From: CANHEE01 sp043777755
Lineage (GTDB): Bacteria; Bacteroidota; Bacteroidia; Chitinophagales; Saprospiraceae
Assembly (NCBI GenBank): GCA_043777755.1
Contig: JAYWHK010000212.1
Location: 62,001-126,000, forward strand
Direction: 5' to 3'
DNA: 64,000 nt
The translations under genes and the position numbers were made by a program. A model generated the notes under the pieces. That model was not told the origin of the DNA. It did not search any database and saw only the letters and a program-made list of their open reading frames with translations. Positions 43,849-51,523 of this stretch are shown here, in pieces. The first letter of the stretch is position 1. Each line of letters opens with the position of its first letter.

Positions 43849-45714
43849 TCAAAAAATACTAATGTAACCGAAGTGAATTTTGCCAGCACGAAGATCTATT
43901 GGATTTTTATTTTTTTTACCCAAAGCATAATTGAAAGCAAAAATACCTGCACGGGTTTCAAAGTTTAGACCAGCTCCAAAACCTAAGTAATTGTCATAGA
44001 TTTTGACAGTCTTAGTAATATTTTCAATATAAGAAACATCTGAAAAAAGGCTAAAAAATGAATTTTGACCAATTAAAAAACGGTATTCGATGTTGGTGTA
44101 TGCAAAACGGGTGGCAAAAATAGCGTCTTCATCAAAGCCACGTTGTAGGCGATTACCGCCCAAACGATATTGTTCATTTTGAAAAATAGGTGTTTGTGGG
44201 AAAATTCCATCGCAACGCAACGCAATTTTAATAGTACTGCGTTGAAAAATCGGAATGTAAAATTCGCTCAAAAATGAACCCTGCCAACGCAGCGAGCGCA
44301 GCTGCAAAGTATCATACAAAGTTCCATAATCAAAATCAGGCTCTGTCTTACTTTTCAAATCAAGAATTTTACTGCTTTTAATGATTTTTCTTGTACCAAC
44401 ATCAGTTTTCAAGAAAAACGACCAACCTTTTCTTGGATTGAAACGATAATCCAAGTGCTGCTTTTGCCATTCAATCCCATAGGAGGAAACATCTATATCC
44501 AAGTTTTGAGGCAGTTTTTTATTCAAAATAATTTGATTAGAGTCTTCTTTGCTAAGTATTGCTGTGTTTTGAGCACCGTGCCAATAGATTTTCACATAAT
44601 CATTGCCTGCTATCATATAACGAGTTCCGAAGGCGTATTGCACAACAGTGAACGATTCTCTCCTATAAATATCCAAATTAGCATCTGCGCCTAAAGGTAA
44701 ATTAGCAAGGTAAGGCAAATTAACTTGAACTTTTAGTTGTTGTTGTTTGGCTTTAAAACGTTGAAAATCAACTTGAAAACGCTCGCCTTTGTTGAGTGAG
44801 TTCCATAAATCCAAGTTTAATGTACCTGTCAGTGCAAAACGTCGAGTATCTGTTGGTGTGATTGAGTTTTCAGGTAAAATGCCCAGTAAGGCATCAAAAC
44901 GGCTGGCGGGTTTTCGCTTTAAAGTCAAATGAACCGATGCTTTATTGTCTTCAAAAGTTAGGAAGGGTTCGCCTTCGAGTGACAAAAACGGCAGCTCTCT
45001 AATCCTATTTTTGATTGCACTCACTTTGCTTTTGTTGAATAGCATTTTGGGTGAAATGTCTAAAAAACGAGCAAGGTACGATACGGACATTTTGGTACTA
45101 TCGTCTTCTAAAATAATTTTGTCAAAAATGATTTTTTTGCCTTTTTTTAATTTCAAATCAGCCGAAATTTTACCGTTTTTTTGAATAATAACACTGTCCA
45201 AACAAACACTTGCAAAAGGATAACCGTTGTTTTCTTCAAAAGTCAAAATACGTTTAAACCAGTTTGACAACTCTTTGTAATTGAACACTTTACGATAAAA
45301 ATTCTTTTCTCTAAACCCAATTTTTTCTAAGTCAAAATTGGGAATATTTCCTTTTTTTAAAGTAATCCATTCGTAGCGATTGCCTACATGAAGCTGTACC
45401 GAAAAGACCGAATCTTTTACGGAAATACCGTCCACATTACTTTCTAAAAAACCTTGTTCGATTTGATTTTTTTGCCAATTTTGCAAAGCACTGAGTACGG
45501 ATAATGAATCTAAAAATTGAGAAGGCAGGTCTATTTCTTTTGAAATAAAGGCAACATCAGAAGGCAATTTTTTTATTTCAAGTAAAAACTTTTTTTGAGC
45601 AAAAAGGAAACTTGGCGCAGCACAAAACAAGACAAAAAAAAGTAACCCATATTTTTTTTTGTCTTGGACTGAATTTTTTAAAATAGCTATAAAAACATTT
45701 AAATTTACTTCCAT
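43849..45714 (-). CDS. BamA/TamA-like outer-membrane protein (POTRA plus barrel)
   Basis: From the ATG at 45714 this encodes 621 residues. After a signal peptide (GLLFFVLFCAAPSFLFAQ) come two or three POTRA-like repeats (about residues 20-260, including NRIRELPFLSLEGEPFL), then an Omp85-type barrel of about 16 strands with QYRLGGNRLQRGFDEDAIFA near the family's G-x-RGF site and ending IHFGYISIF. Such proteins insert or export outer-membrane proteins; it is shorter than BamA and may be a TamA-like accessory. The gene overlaps or abuts the end of recR; an ATG at 45726 would overlap it as ATGACTAA. Confidence 0.82.
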   Translation of the reverse strand: MEVNLNVFIAILKNSVQDKKKYGLLFFVLFCAAPSFLFAQKKFLLEIKKLPSDVAFISKEIDLPSQFLDSLSVLSALQNWQKNQIEQGFLESNVDGISVKDSVFSVQLHVGNRYEWITLKKGNIPNFDLEKIGFREKNFYRKVFNYKELSNWFKRILTFEENNGYPFASVCLDSVIIQKNGKISADLKLKKGKKIIFDKIILEDDSTKMSVSYLARFLDISPKMLFNKSKVSAIKNRIRELPFLSLEGEPFLTFEDNKASVHLTLKRKPASRFDALLGILPENSITPTDTRRFALTGTLNLDLWNSLNKGERFQVDFQRFKAKQQQLKVQVNLPYLANLPLGADANLDIYRRESFTVVQYAFGTRYMIAGNDYVKIYWHGAQNTAILSKEDSNQIILNKKLPQNLDIDVSSYGIEWQKQHLDYRFNPRKGWSFFLKTDVGTRKIIKSSKILDLKSKTEPDFDYGTLYDTLQLRSLRWQGSFLSEFYIPIFQRSTIKIALRCDGIFPQTPIFQNEQYRLGGNRLQRGFDEDAIFATRFAYTNIEYRFLIGQNSFFSLFSDVSYIENITKTVKIYDNYLGFGAGLNFETRAGIFAFNYALGKKNKNPIDLRAGKIHFGYISIF

Positions 45715-45718
45715 AAAT

Positions 45719-46330
45719 TTAGTCATTTGCTTGATACGCAACCCTTGACAAAATTGACCGCCCAAGCGTTACTTCATCAGCGTATTCCAACTCTCCTCCG
45801 AAGGCAACACCTCTTGCAATAGTGCTGACTTTGACAGGTTTTCCAGCCAATCTTTTTGAAATGTAGTAAATGGTTGTTTCGCCTTCAATTGTAGGGCTAA
45901 TTGCCATGATAATTTCTTTTACAGCTTCATCTTCGGCACGAAAAACGAGTGTTTCAATATTTAATTCTTGTGGACCGATGCCTTCTATAGGAGAAATTAC
46001 ACCACCAAGAACATGATACAAACCTCTGTATTGTCCCGTGTCTTCTATCGCCATAACATCACGTAGGCTCTCCACCACACATACAACGCTTTTGTCACGG
46101 TACGCATCATTGCAAATATCACAAACATTGGCATCTGATACATTGTGGCAAATGGCACAAGATTTTATATTTTGCCTCATTTTGACCAAAGCATTCGCAA
46201 AATCATCGGTTTGCTCCTTGCTTTGATGCAACAAATGCAATACCATGCGTAAGGCAGTTTTTTTTCCAATACCAGGCAACATTACAAAGGCTTCTACGGC
46301 TTCTTCTATTAGTTTTGATGAAAATTTCAT
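45719..46330 (-). CDS. recR: Recombination mediator RecR
   Basis: A 203-residue RecR of normal length. It has the helix-hairpin-helix ALRMVLHLLHQSKE region after MLPGIGKKTA, the four-cysteine zinc finger CAICHNVSDANVCDIC, and a Toprim domain with VVESLRDVMAIEDTGQY. It works with RecO and RecF to load RecA on SSB-coated DNA. The gene for a BamA-like protein follows within a few bases on the same transcript. Confidence 0.96.
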   Translation of the reverse strand: MKFSSKLIEEAVEAFVMLPGIGKKTALRMVLHLLHQSKEQTDDFANALVKMRQNIKSCAICHNVSDANVCDICNDAYRDKSVVCVVESLRDVMAIEDTGQYRGLYHVLGGVISPIEGIGPQELNIETLVFRAEDEAVKEIIMAISPTIEGETTIYYISKRLAGKPVKVSTIARGVAFGGELEYADEVTLGRSILSRVAYQAND

Positions 46331-46380
46331 TCTTATTTTTTAATAATTTTTATATCGCAATTTCTTGAACATTTAAGTCC

Positions 46381-46425
46381 TTTCCTTTGTCCAAAGGACT
46401 CCTTCGGATAGAAAGGATTTAGGAT
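46381..46425. repeat. Palindromic motif between the M16 gene and recR
   Basis: CCTTTGTCCAAAGG is a near-perfect palindrome, enclosed by TCCTTTC and GAAAGGA. It may end the M16 transcript or be an intergenic repeat; there is no clear T run. Confidence 0.45.
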
Positions 46426-46429
46426 AGGT

Positions 46430-47716
46430 CTATTGATGACCGACAATTACTTGCCATAAATCTTCTTTTTTAAGGTATTTTTGCGCCAAATCTCGTAATT
46501 GTTTTGCCGTAATATTTTTTAAAATGTCTATAGAATGTTGAAATTGATTCACGTCAATATCTTCAATAACGTAACTTTTGATGATTTCCGCCACATTAAA
46601 TGGCCCATCTATCATAGTCAAAATATTACCCAACAAGTAATTTTTCACCATTTTCAACTCCGATTTAGAAATCAAATCGTTTTGGAGAATTTCTATTTCT
46701 TTATAAATTTCAGCTATTGTTGGTTTGATGTATTCATTTCCTACTTCAGTTGCTACATAAAAATAGCCGTCATAGTGCATCGGGTCAATCGTCGAGTAAA
46801 TATTATACGTAAAACCTTTTTCTTCTCTAATATTGGTCATCAAACGAGAGCCAAAATAACCTCCCAAAACAGTATTCAAAGCATAAAAAGCGGTATAATC
46901 AGGATGTTTTCTATCAAACATTCCACGACCAATTTTTATGGCGGTTTGGCTACTTTCTTTTTTTTCTATAAAAAAATGTTCGGGTGTCGTCAAAACCTCA
47001 GGTACTTGATAAATATTTTTCACCCCTTTTCTCATTTGCCCCAATTCTCGATTTAAGGTTTGAAGCATCGAATCCTTGATTTTACCACTTACAAAAATAC
47101 AACAATTTGCAGCATTAAAGTTGTCTTGATAATGTTGTAAAAGCATATTTTGGGTAATTGCACGGTACAATTGCTCATTGCTGTTGTAGCCGTAAGGGTG
47201 GTTTGTGCCAAAAATTTTCTCGCTAATTTCTCGATAAGCAACCATTTCACCTTTGGACAAATCCACTTGTAAACCCTGAATGTTGTTTTCAACGAAAGTT
47301 TCAATTTCTTTTTCTGGAAAAGTAGCATCTTGAATGATTTCCGACAACAAGGGCATTAATTCTTCAAAATACTTATTCAGCGATTGCAAAACAACACTTG
47401 ATGTATCTAAAGTAAATGGCGTGGACAATGTTCCGCCATAATAATCAATTTTTTCTGCAATTTCCGCAGAGTTCATAGTCGAAGTGCCGTCTTTAATCAG
47501 ACTTACGGTTGCTCGACTTGCCAAAGGATTTTTTTCAAATGGTCGTCCTGCATGGAAAACCACTTCGACTTTTACAATGTCTTGCGAAGCCAAATTTACC
47601 ACATAAACAGGAATTTGATTGTCCAAATAAAACACTTCATACTTTGGCAAATGAATGTGTTCTACTTCAAATATTGGAGGTTGCTTTTTTCTATTGAGTA
47701 CTTCTGATGAAATCAT
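46430..47716 (-). CDS. M16-fold peptidase-like protein lacking the zinc-binding motif
   Basis: A 428-residue protein with the two halves of the M16 (insulinase/processing peptidase) fold. Recognisable features are VVFHAGRPFEKNPLASRATVS at the start and RLMTNIREEKGFTYNIYST in the second half, the latter being the family's arginine/tyrosine motif. The HxxEH zinc motif expected near residue 65-75 is replaced by SLIKDGTSTMNSAEIAEKI, so it cannot be an active zinc protease alone. In many bacteria such subunits pair with an active M16 partner, which is not in this window. The start lies only 4 bases after a TAACTTTG box. Confidence 0.85.
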   Translation of the reverse strand: MISSEVLNRKKQPPIFEVEHIHLPKYEVFYLDNQIPVYVVNLASQDIVKVEVVFHAGRPFEKNPLASRATVSLIKDGTSTMNSAEIAEKIDYYGGTLSTPFTLDTSSVVLQSLNKYFEELMPLLSEIIQDATFPEKEIETFVENNIQGLQVDLSKGEMVAYREISEKIFGTNHPYGYNSNEQLYRAITQNMLLQHYQDNFNAANCCIFVSGKIKDSMLQTLNRELGQMRKGVKNIYQVPEVLTTPEHFFIEKKESSQTAIKIGRGMFDRKHPDYTAFYALNTVLGGYFGSRLMTNIREEKGFTYNIYSTIDPMHYDGYFYVATEVGNEYIKPTIAEIYKEIEILQNDLISKSELKMVKNYLLGNILTMIDGPFNVAEIIKSYVIEDIDVNQFQHSIDILKNITAKQLRDLAQKYLKKEDLWQVIVGHQ

Positions 47717-47720
47717 AGTG

Positions 47721-47728
47721 CAAAGTTA
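47721..47728 (-). promoter_or_regulatory. TAACTTTG -7 box overlapping the M16 start
   Basis: The minus strand reads TAACTTTG, matching TAnnTTTG, with the ATG at 47716 four bases beyond it. The mRNA would be nearly leaderless. Confidence 0.45.
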
Positions 47729-47828
47729 AAAAAAAGTACGGAATTATCGTTAAAAATTGAAGATTACAAAAAAATCAGTTTTAACTCACGAGCTAAAGCT
47801 CATGCTACCTAAGTTTTTACGAAAAATT

Positions 47829-48365
47829 CTAAAATTTATTTTTCCACATCATACTTTCCATTGGTTTTGGTGTACGATGATTGTATTTGGCATTTTGTTT
47901 TTTGTTGTAATAATTTTCAATGTCGCCATCTACTTTAAAATAAATCAATTGACCAATTGGCATATTCGCATAAACACGAACAGGAAGGACACAAGAAATC
48001 TCCAATGTCCAATAATTGCAAAAACCTACATCGCCTTTGCCTGCCGTCGCATGAATGTCTATTCCTAAACGACCAATACTTGATTTTCCTTCTAAAAAAG
48101 GAACAGCGTTGTGTGTTTCGGTGTATTCTACCGTAGAACCCAAGTACAAAACGCCTGGTTGTAGCACAAAACCTTCCTCTGGAATCAAAATTTCTTCGAT
48201 TTCGTTGTGTTTTCGTGCATCTAAAACAGCATCTTTATAAACAGCCAAGTAAGGACTCAAATGCACATCATAAGAGTTTGTACCCAAACTTTTTTTGTCA
48301 TAAGGCTCTATTACGATTTGACCTTCGTCAATGGATTCTAATATTTTTTTATCTGAAAAAATCAT
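47829..48365 (-). CDS. dcd: dCTP deaminase
   Basis: A 178-residue trimeric dUTPase-fold enzyme that converts dCTP to dUTP, the first step toward dTTP. The motifs are LGTNSYDVHLSPYL, FLEGKSSIGRLGIDIHATAG, and WTLEISCVLPVRVYANMPIGQLIYF, whose glutamate is the catalytic residue. It is slightly shorter than the E. coli enzyme. It follows a type B cargo gene on the same strand with an 87-base gap. Confidence 0.93.
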   Translation of the reverse strand: MIFSDKKILESIDEGQIVIEPYDKKSLGTNSYDVHLSPYLAVYKDAVLDARKHNEIEEILIPEEGFVLQPGVLYLGSTVEYTETHNAVPFLEGKSSIGRLGIDIHATAGKGDVGFCNYWTLEISCVLPVRVYANMPIGQLIYFKVDGDIENYYNKKQNAKYNHRTPKPMESMMWKNKF

Positions 48366-48452
48366 AAAATATTTTTATATAAAATAAAAGATGAAAGCAT
48401 AGTTCAGCCAGCACTTTTACATTTTAAATTTTGACTTTAAAAATTTTGACTT

Positions 48453-51209
48453 TTATTGTCCTCTAATTAATTGAACAAATCCTGTCAAAACTTGTTCTCT
48501 TGGAACAATTCCTTCAACACGTTGCTCAAAAACTTTGCACTTGTAATAATACGTAGCTTCTTCTAATTCGTTGCCTTTTTGATTTTTACCGTCCCAATCA
48601 ATAATAGGTTTGCTTGTTTCAAAAACTTTTTCGCCCCATCTATTAAATATTTGCATCTCAACTTTTGAAATAAATTTGAAATTTTTAAAAGGCTGGTATA
48701 AGTCATTGTCACCATCTCCGTTGGGCGTAAAAGTATTTGGCAAATCGTAGATAGGACAATTATCCACACAAATCGTATTGCTTGGAACACTTTCATTTCC
48801 CAAACTATCCAAAGCCGTAACGTAATAACAGCCAGCCAAAGAACCTTTTACTTCATGTGCAAAAGTTGTATCTTTTACGTTTTCGATTGTTTTTATCAAA
48901 ACAAGTTTTTCCTTGGTATTTTTTGCGGCATAAATACGATATGTCTTGGTGTCCAATGCTTTACAAAGATTGATTGGATTGCGCCAAGACAAATAGTTGG
49001 TTATTGTATCTGCTGGATTAAGATTTTCTTTTGTACAAATATTTTCTACTGTCAAAATAGTAGCACAAGGCGGAACATTATCAATCGGAACAGCGCAAAC
49101 TTCTTGTGAACGATTCAGCAAAGGTTCACGAATTGCCTTTATACCATAACTACCAATACTTTTGATGTAGTAACAATAATTTTTGCCATTTGTAAGGTTT
49201 TCATCACGAAATACTCGTTTTTTTACTGTATTTATAGAATCAAAAACATTCGTAACATCATTTTTTCTATAAATAATATAATCCCGATTTTGCCAAGGTG
49301 TTTTTTCTATCCAAGTCAAAATATTGGTTTTATCAGTAGGTGTAATAGTCAAAAACACAGAATTTGCGTTGGAAGCTACGCCCAATGGCTGCGTTTGATT
49401 ATTGACATAAAAATTGATTTTATAAACAAATTGACGTTGTAATGTATTGATATTGTTGTCTTTATAAAAAGTATCGTTTGCGGCAGCGAATGTATTTTGA
49501 GTAAAATTCGCAATTGGCAAAAACGTAGTTGAATTGCCTTCTGCTCTCAAAAGTTCGTAACGATACGGTGCTTTATTGAGCAAAGTGTCCAAGTCTTTTG
49601 AGTCTGGTTTTGTCCATCGAACATTGATTTCTCCCGTTAAAACATCTGTTTTTTCAACATCTACATTGACCAAAAGCGGCAAATCACGGTTGAGTTGTAT
49701 GCAAATTTCATCAGACCAAAGCCCTTCTACCAGATTATAAGGGTTTTTAGAAATGGTCAATTTGGCAAATTCAGCTTGGATTCGATAGCAATACGTTTTT
49801 CCCCTTTCTACTTTACTATCATTGAAAAAATACTTGCCATTGGCAGCATCTTTTTTTGCAAAAGCAATTTTTGTATAACCTTTGCCTGTCAAACCTGGCG
49901 CACAAGTATCTCTTTGCATGGGCATAGAACCTTCTTTTCGCCATACAGAAAACCCATAAAAATAACCATTTGCGGCATTATCGCAAAGATAAGGTTTTTC
50001 CCAAGTCAAGTTCACATTGCCTTGTTGTATCGCAGCTGCAACTTTTAAAGGTGGCGGAGCAACTACTTTTATCCGAAAAGTCTTGAGAACTGCCAAACCC
50101 GTAGGCTCGTCACCTGGATTTTGCGGCTTTTTACTGTCGTCCACAACCCTAAAAACCACGGAATAATATTGATTAGAAATATGAGAACAATCTGTTTGCC
50201 AACGAAATTTCCCTACAACAGCTGGTGATTCAAAGGTTTGAGGAACAGTGTAGCTTGCTGGGCTTATTGCAACGCTTAAAGGCCCACCAGAAGCCGTCAT
50301 TTTTATTTTATTTCCAACATTAGGGTCATTTCCAATAACGTCAAACTCAACAACTTGACCTGCAACAACACACATTTCTTTGGGAATTTTAAGCGTAGGT
50401 GGATCATTTTCACATTTTTCAATAAAAATTTGCATATCACGAACCATCGAATCTATGGCGATTCCGTTTCGGTATTCGATAATCATAATCGCAATGTTGT
50501 ATTCGCCTGTTTCCTTGGGCGCATCCCAAACCAAATCGCCTGTTTTGCTATTGATGTACATCGAGCTGCCTACATTGCTGCCAACCAAACTTGGAAAAAC
50601 ATAACCTGGAACATTTTTCCCTGGCGACTGCCTTGGAACAGTCAAATAATAATACAAACTGTCACCATCGCTGTCAAAAGCACTTGGATTGTGTGTAAAA
50701 ACTTTGCCTGTACAACCAAAATCTATCGGAGCTTGCAGAAGTTGCGGCGTACTGTTACTCCCTTGGAATTGTTCATTCAAAAAAGAGAAAGTAGTAGAAA
50801 TACTAAAAGCAATCATGTCAGAATTTGGAAAATTGACATTTTTGACGCTACCATTTCTGTTTTGGTCGGTCATCGAAATAACATAAAAAGGGGCAAAACC
50901 TGGATAGGTATGTGTCGATACATAGACATTCTTCTTGATGTCATTGCCCAGTACTTCGCCTTGAGGGACACCAGAGCTTCCTTTTGCGCCATTGCTTCGT
51001 ACAACAACGGTCACTTTCCCATCGCCCCATTCAAGCGTAAGTGAGTCACGATCAGCACTCGTACTTGTGGCTTTTGTGTAAGTAGTAATGGTCGCTTCGA
51101 TGGTTAGCGGTCCAGTTTGTTTGATGCTGATTTCTCCAGCTCGATTATGCGTCGCCCAAATCAAAACATTTGGCAACAACAAAAAAACATATAGTAAAAA
51201 TCGCTTCAT
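48453..51209 (-). CDS. Large secreted fibronectin-like protein with type B T9SS C-terminal domain
   Basis: A 918-residue protein starting MKRFLLYVFLLLPNVLIWA, with signal cleavage before THNRAGEIS. N-terminal beta-sandwich domains include SFDFGCTGKVFTHNPSAFDSDG-like text (residues about 170-200, written FGCTGKVFTHNPSAFDSDGD). Several fibronectin type III-like domains follow (PPPLKVAAAIQQGNVNLTWE), and the last 100 residues form a type B sorting domain (YDLPNTFTPNGDGDNDLYQP, MQIFNRWGEKVFE, DWDGKNQKG). Surface export by T9SS is expected. The start at 51209 agrees with a TAACTTTG box at 51267-51274; the frame remains open to 51269, which would overlap that box. Confidence 0.88.
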   Translation of the reverse strand: MKRFLLYVFLLLPNVLIWATHNRAGEISIKQTGPLTIEATITTYTKATSTSADRDSLTLEWGDGKVTVVVRSNGAKGSSGVPQGEVLGNDIKKNVYVSTHTYPGFAPFYVISMTDQNRNGSVKNVNFPNSDMIAFSISTTFSFLNEQFQGSNSTPQLLQAPIDFGCTGKVFTHNPSAFDSDGDSLYYYLTVPRQSPGKNVPGYVFPSLVGSNVGSSMYINSKTGDLVWDAPKETGEYNIAIMIIEYRNGIAIDSMVRDMQIFIEKCENDPPTLKIPKEMCVVAGQVVEFDVIGNDPNVGNKIKMTASGGPLSVAISPASYTVPQTFESPAVVGKFRWQTDCSHISNQYYSVVFRVVDDSKKPQNPGDEPTGLAVLKTFRIKVVAPPPLKVAAAIQQGNVNLTWEKPYLCDNAANGYFYGFSVWRKEGSMPMQRDTCAPGLTGKGYTKIAFAKKDAANGKYFFNDSKVERGKTYCYRIQAEFAKLTISKNPYNLVEGLWSDEICIQLNRDLPLLVNVDVEKTDVLTGEINVRWTKPDSKDLDTLLNKAPYRYELLRAEGNSTTFLPIANFTQNTFAAANDTFYKDNNINTLQRQFVYKINFYVNNQTQPLGVASNANSVFLTITPTDKTNILTWIEKTPWQNRDYIIYRKNDVTNVFDSINTVKKRVFRDENLTNGKNYCYYIKSIGSYGIKAIREPLLNRSQEVCAVPIDNVPPCATILTVENICTKENLNPADTITNYLSWRNPINLCKALDTKTYRIYAAKNTKEKLVLIKTIENVKDTTFAHEVKGSLAGCYYVTALDSLGNESVPSNTICVDNCPIYDLPNTFTPNGDGDNDLYQPFKNFKFISKVEMQIFNRWGEKVFETSKPIIDWDGKNQKGNELEEATYYYKCKVFEQRVEGIVPREQVLTGFVQLIRGQ

Positions 51210-51266
51210 GGTAAAAATTAGGTTTATGGCTGATTTATTCAATTGAGGTGATTTTATATAAACGAA

Positions 51267-51274
51267 CAAAGTTA
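51267..51274 (-). promoter_or_regulatory. TAACTTTG -7 box for the 48453-51209 cargo gene
   Basis: The minus strand reads TAACTTTG, matching TAnnTTTG, 58 bases before the ATG at 51209. Confidence 0.5.
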
Positions 51275-51482
51275 ATCTAAAATTTTTTTAAAAGATGTGA
51301 TTTTTTTAAAATATCACTGTTTTATTTGATAATTCAAAAAAAAGGTAGTTTGAGGTATTTTTTTCAATAAAAAATATGGAGTAGTTTAGAAAAAATTGTT
51401 ATTTTGTACTGTTAAGTATTTCGAACTGAAATAATTGACATTTTAAAATAGTATAAAACATTGTAAATCAGAAAGTTAAAAA

Positions 51483-51503
51483 ACTTATAGGCTTACGACT
51501 ACT
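51483..51503. repeat. TTACGACT repeat tract upstream of the hybrid kinase
   Basis: ACTTATAGGCTTACGACTACT; a degenerate copy of the tracts at 26233, 42586 and 61160. Confidence 0.5.
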
Positions 51504-51523
51504 CAATTCAAGACTTAATTTAC

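Larger units (their letters stand above)
51210..51523. other. Divergent intergenic region
   Basis: 314 bases between the divergent type B cargo and hybrid kinase genes. It holds the TAACTTTG box for the cargo (51267-51274) and a TTACGACT tract (51483-51503). I see no gene and no certain promoter box for the kinase. Confidence 0.5.

Noticed and set aside
46535..47056. A 173-codon frame opposite the M16-like gene.
   Set aside because: Phe- and Ile-rich sequence without a domain, fully inside a conserved gene on the other strand.
50355..51044. A 229-codon plus-strand frame inside the 48453-51209 cargo gene.
   Set aside because: It is antisense to a well-supported coding sequence, has no motif, and its composition fits a mirror frame.
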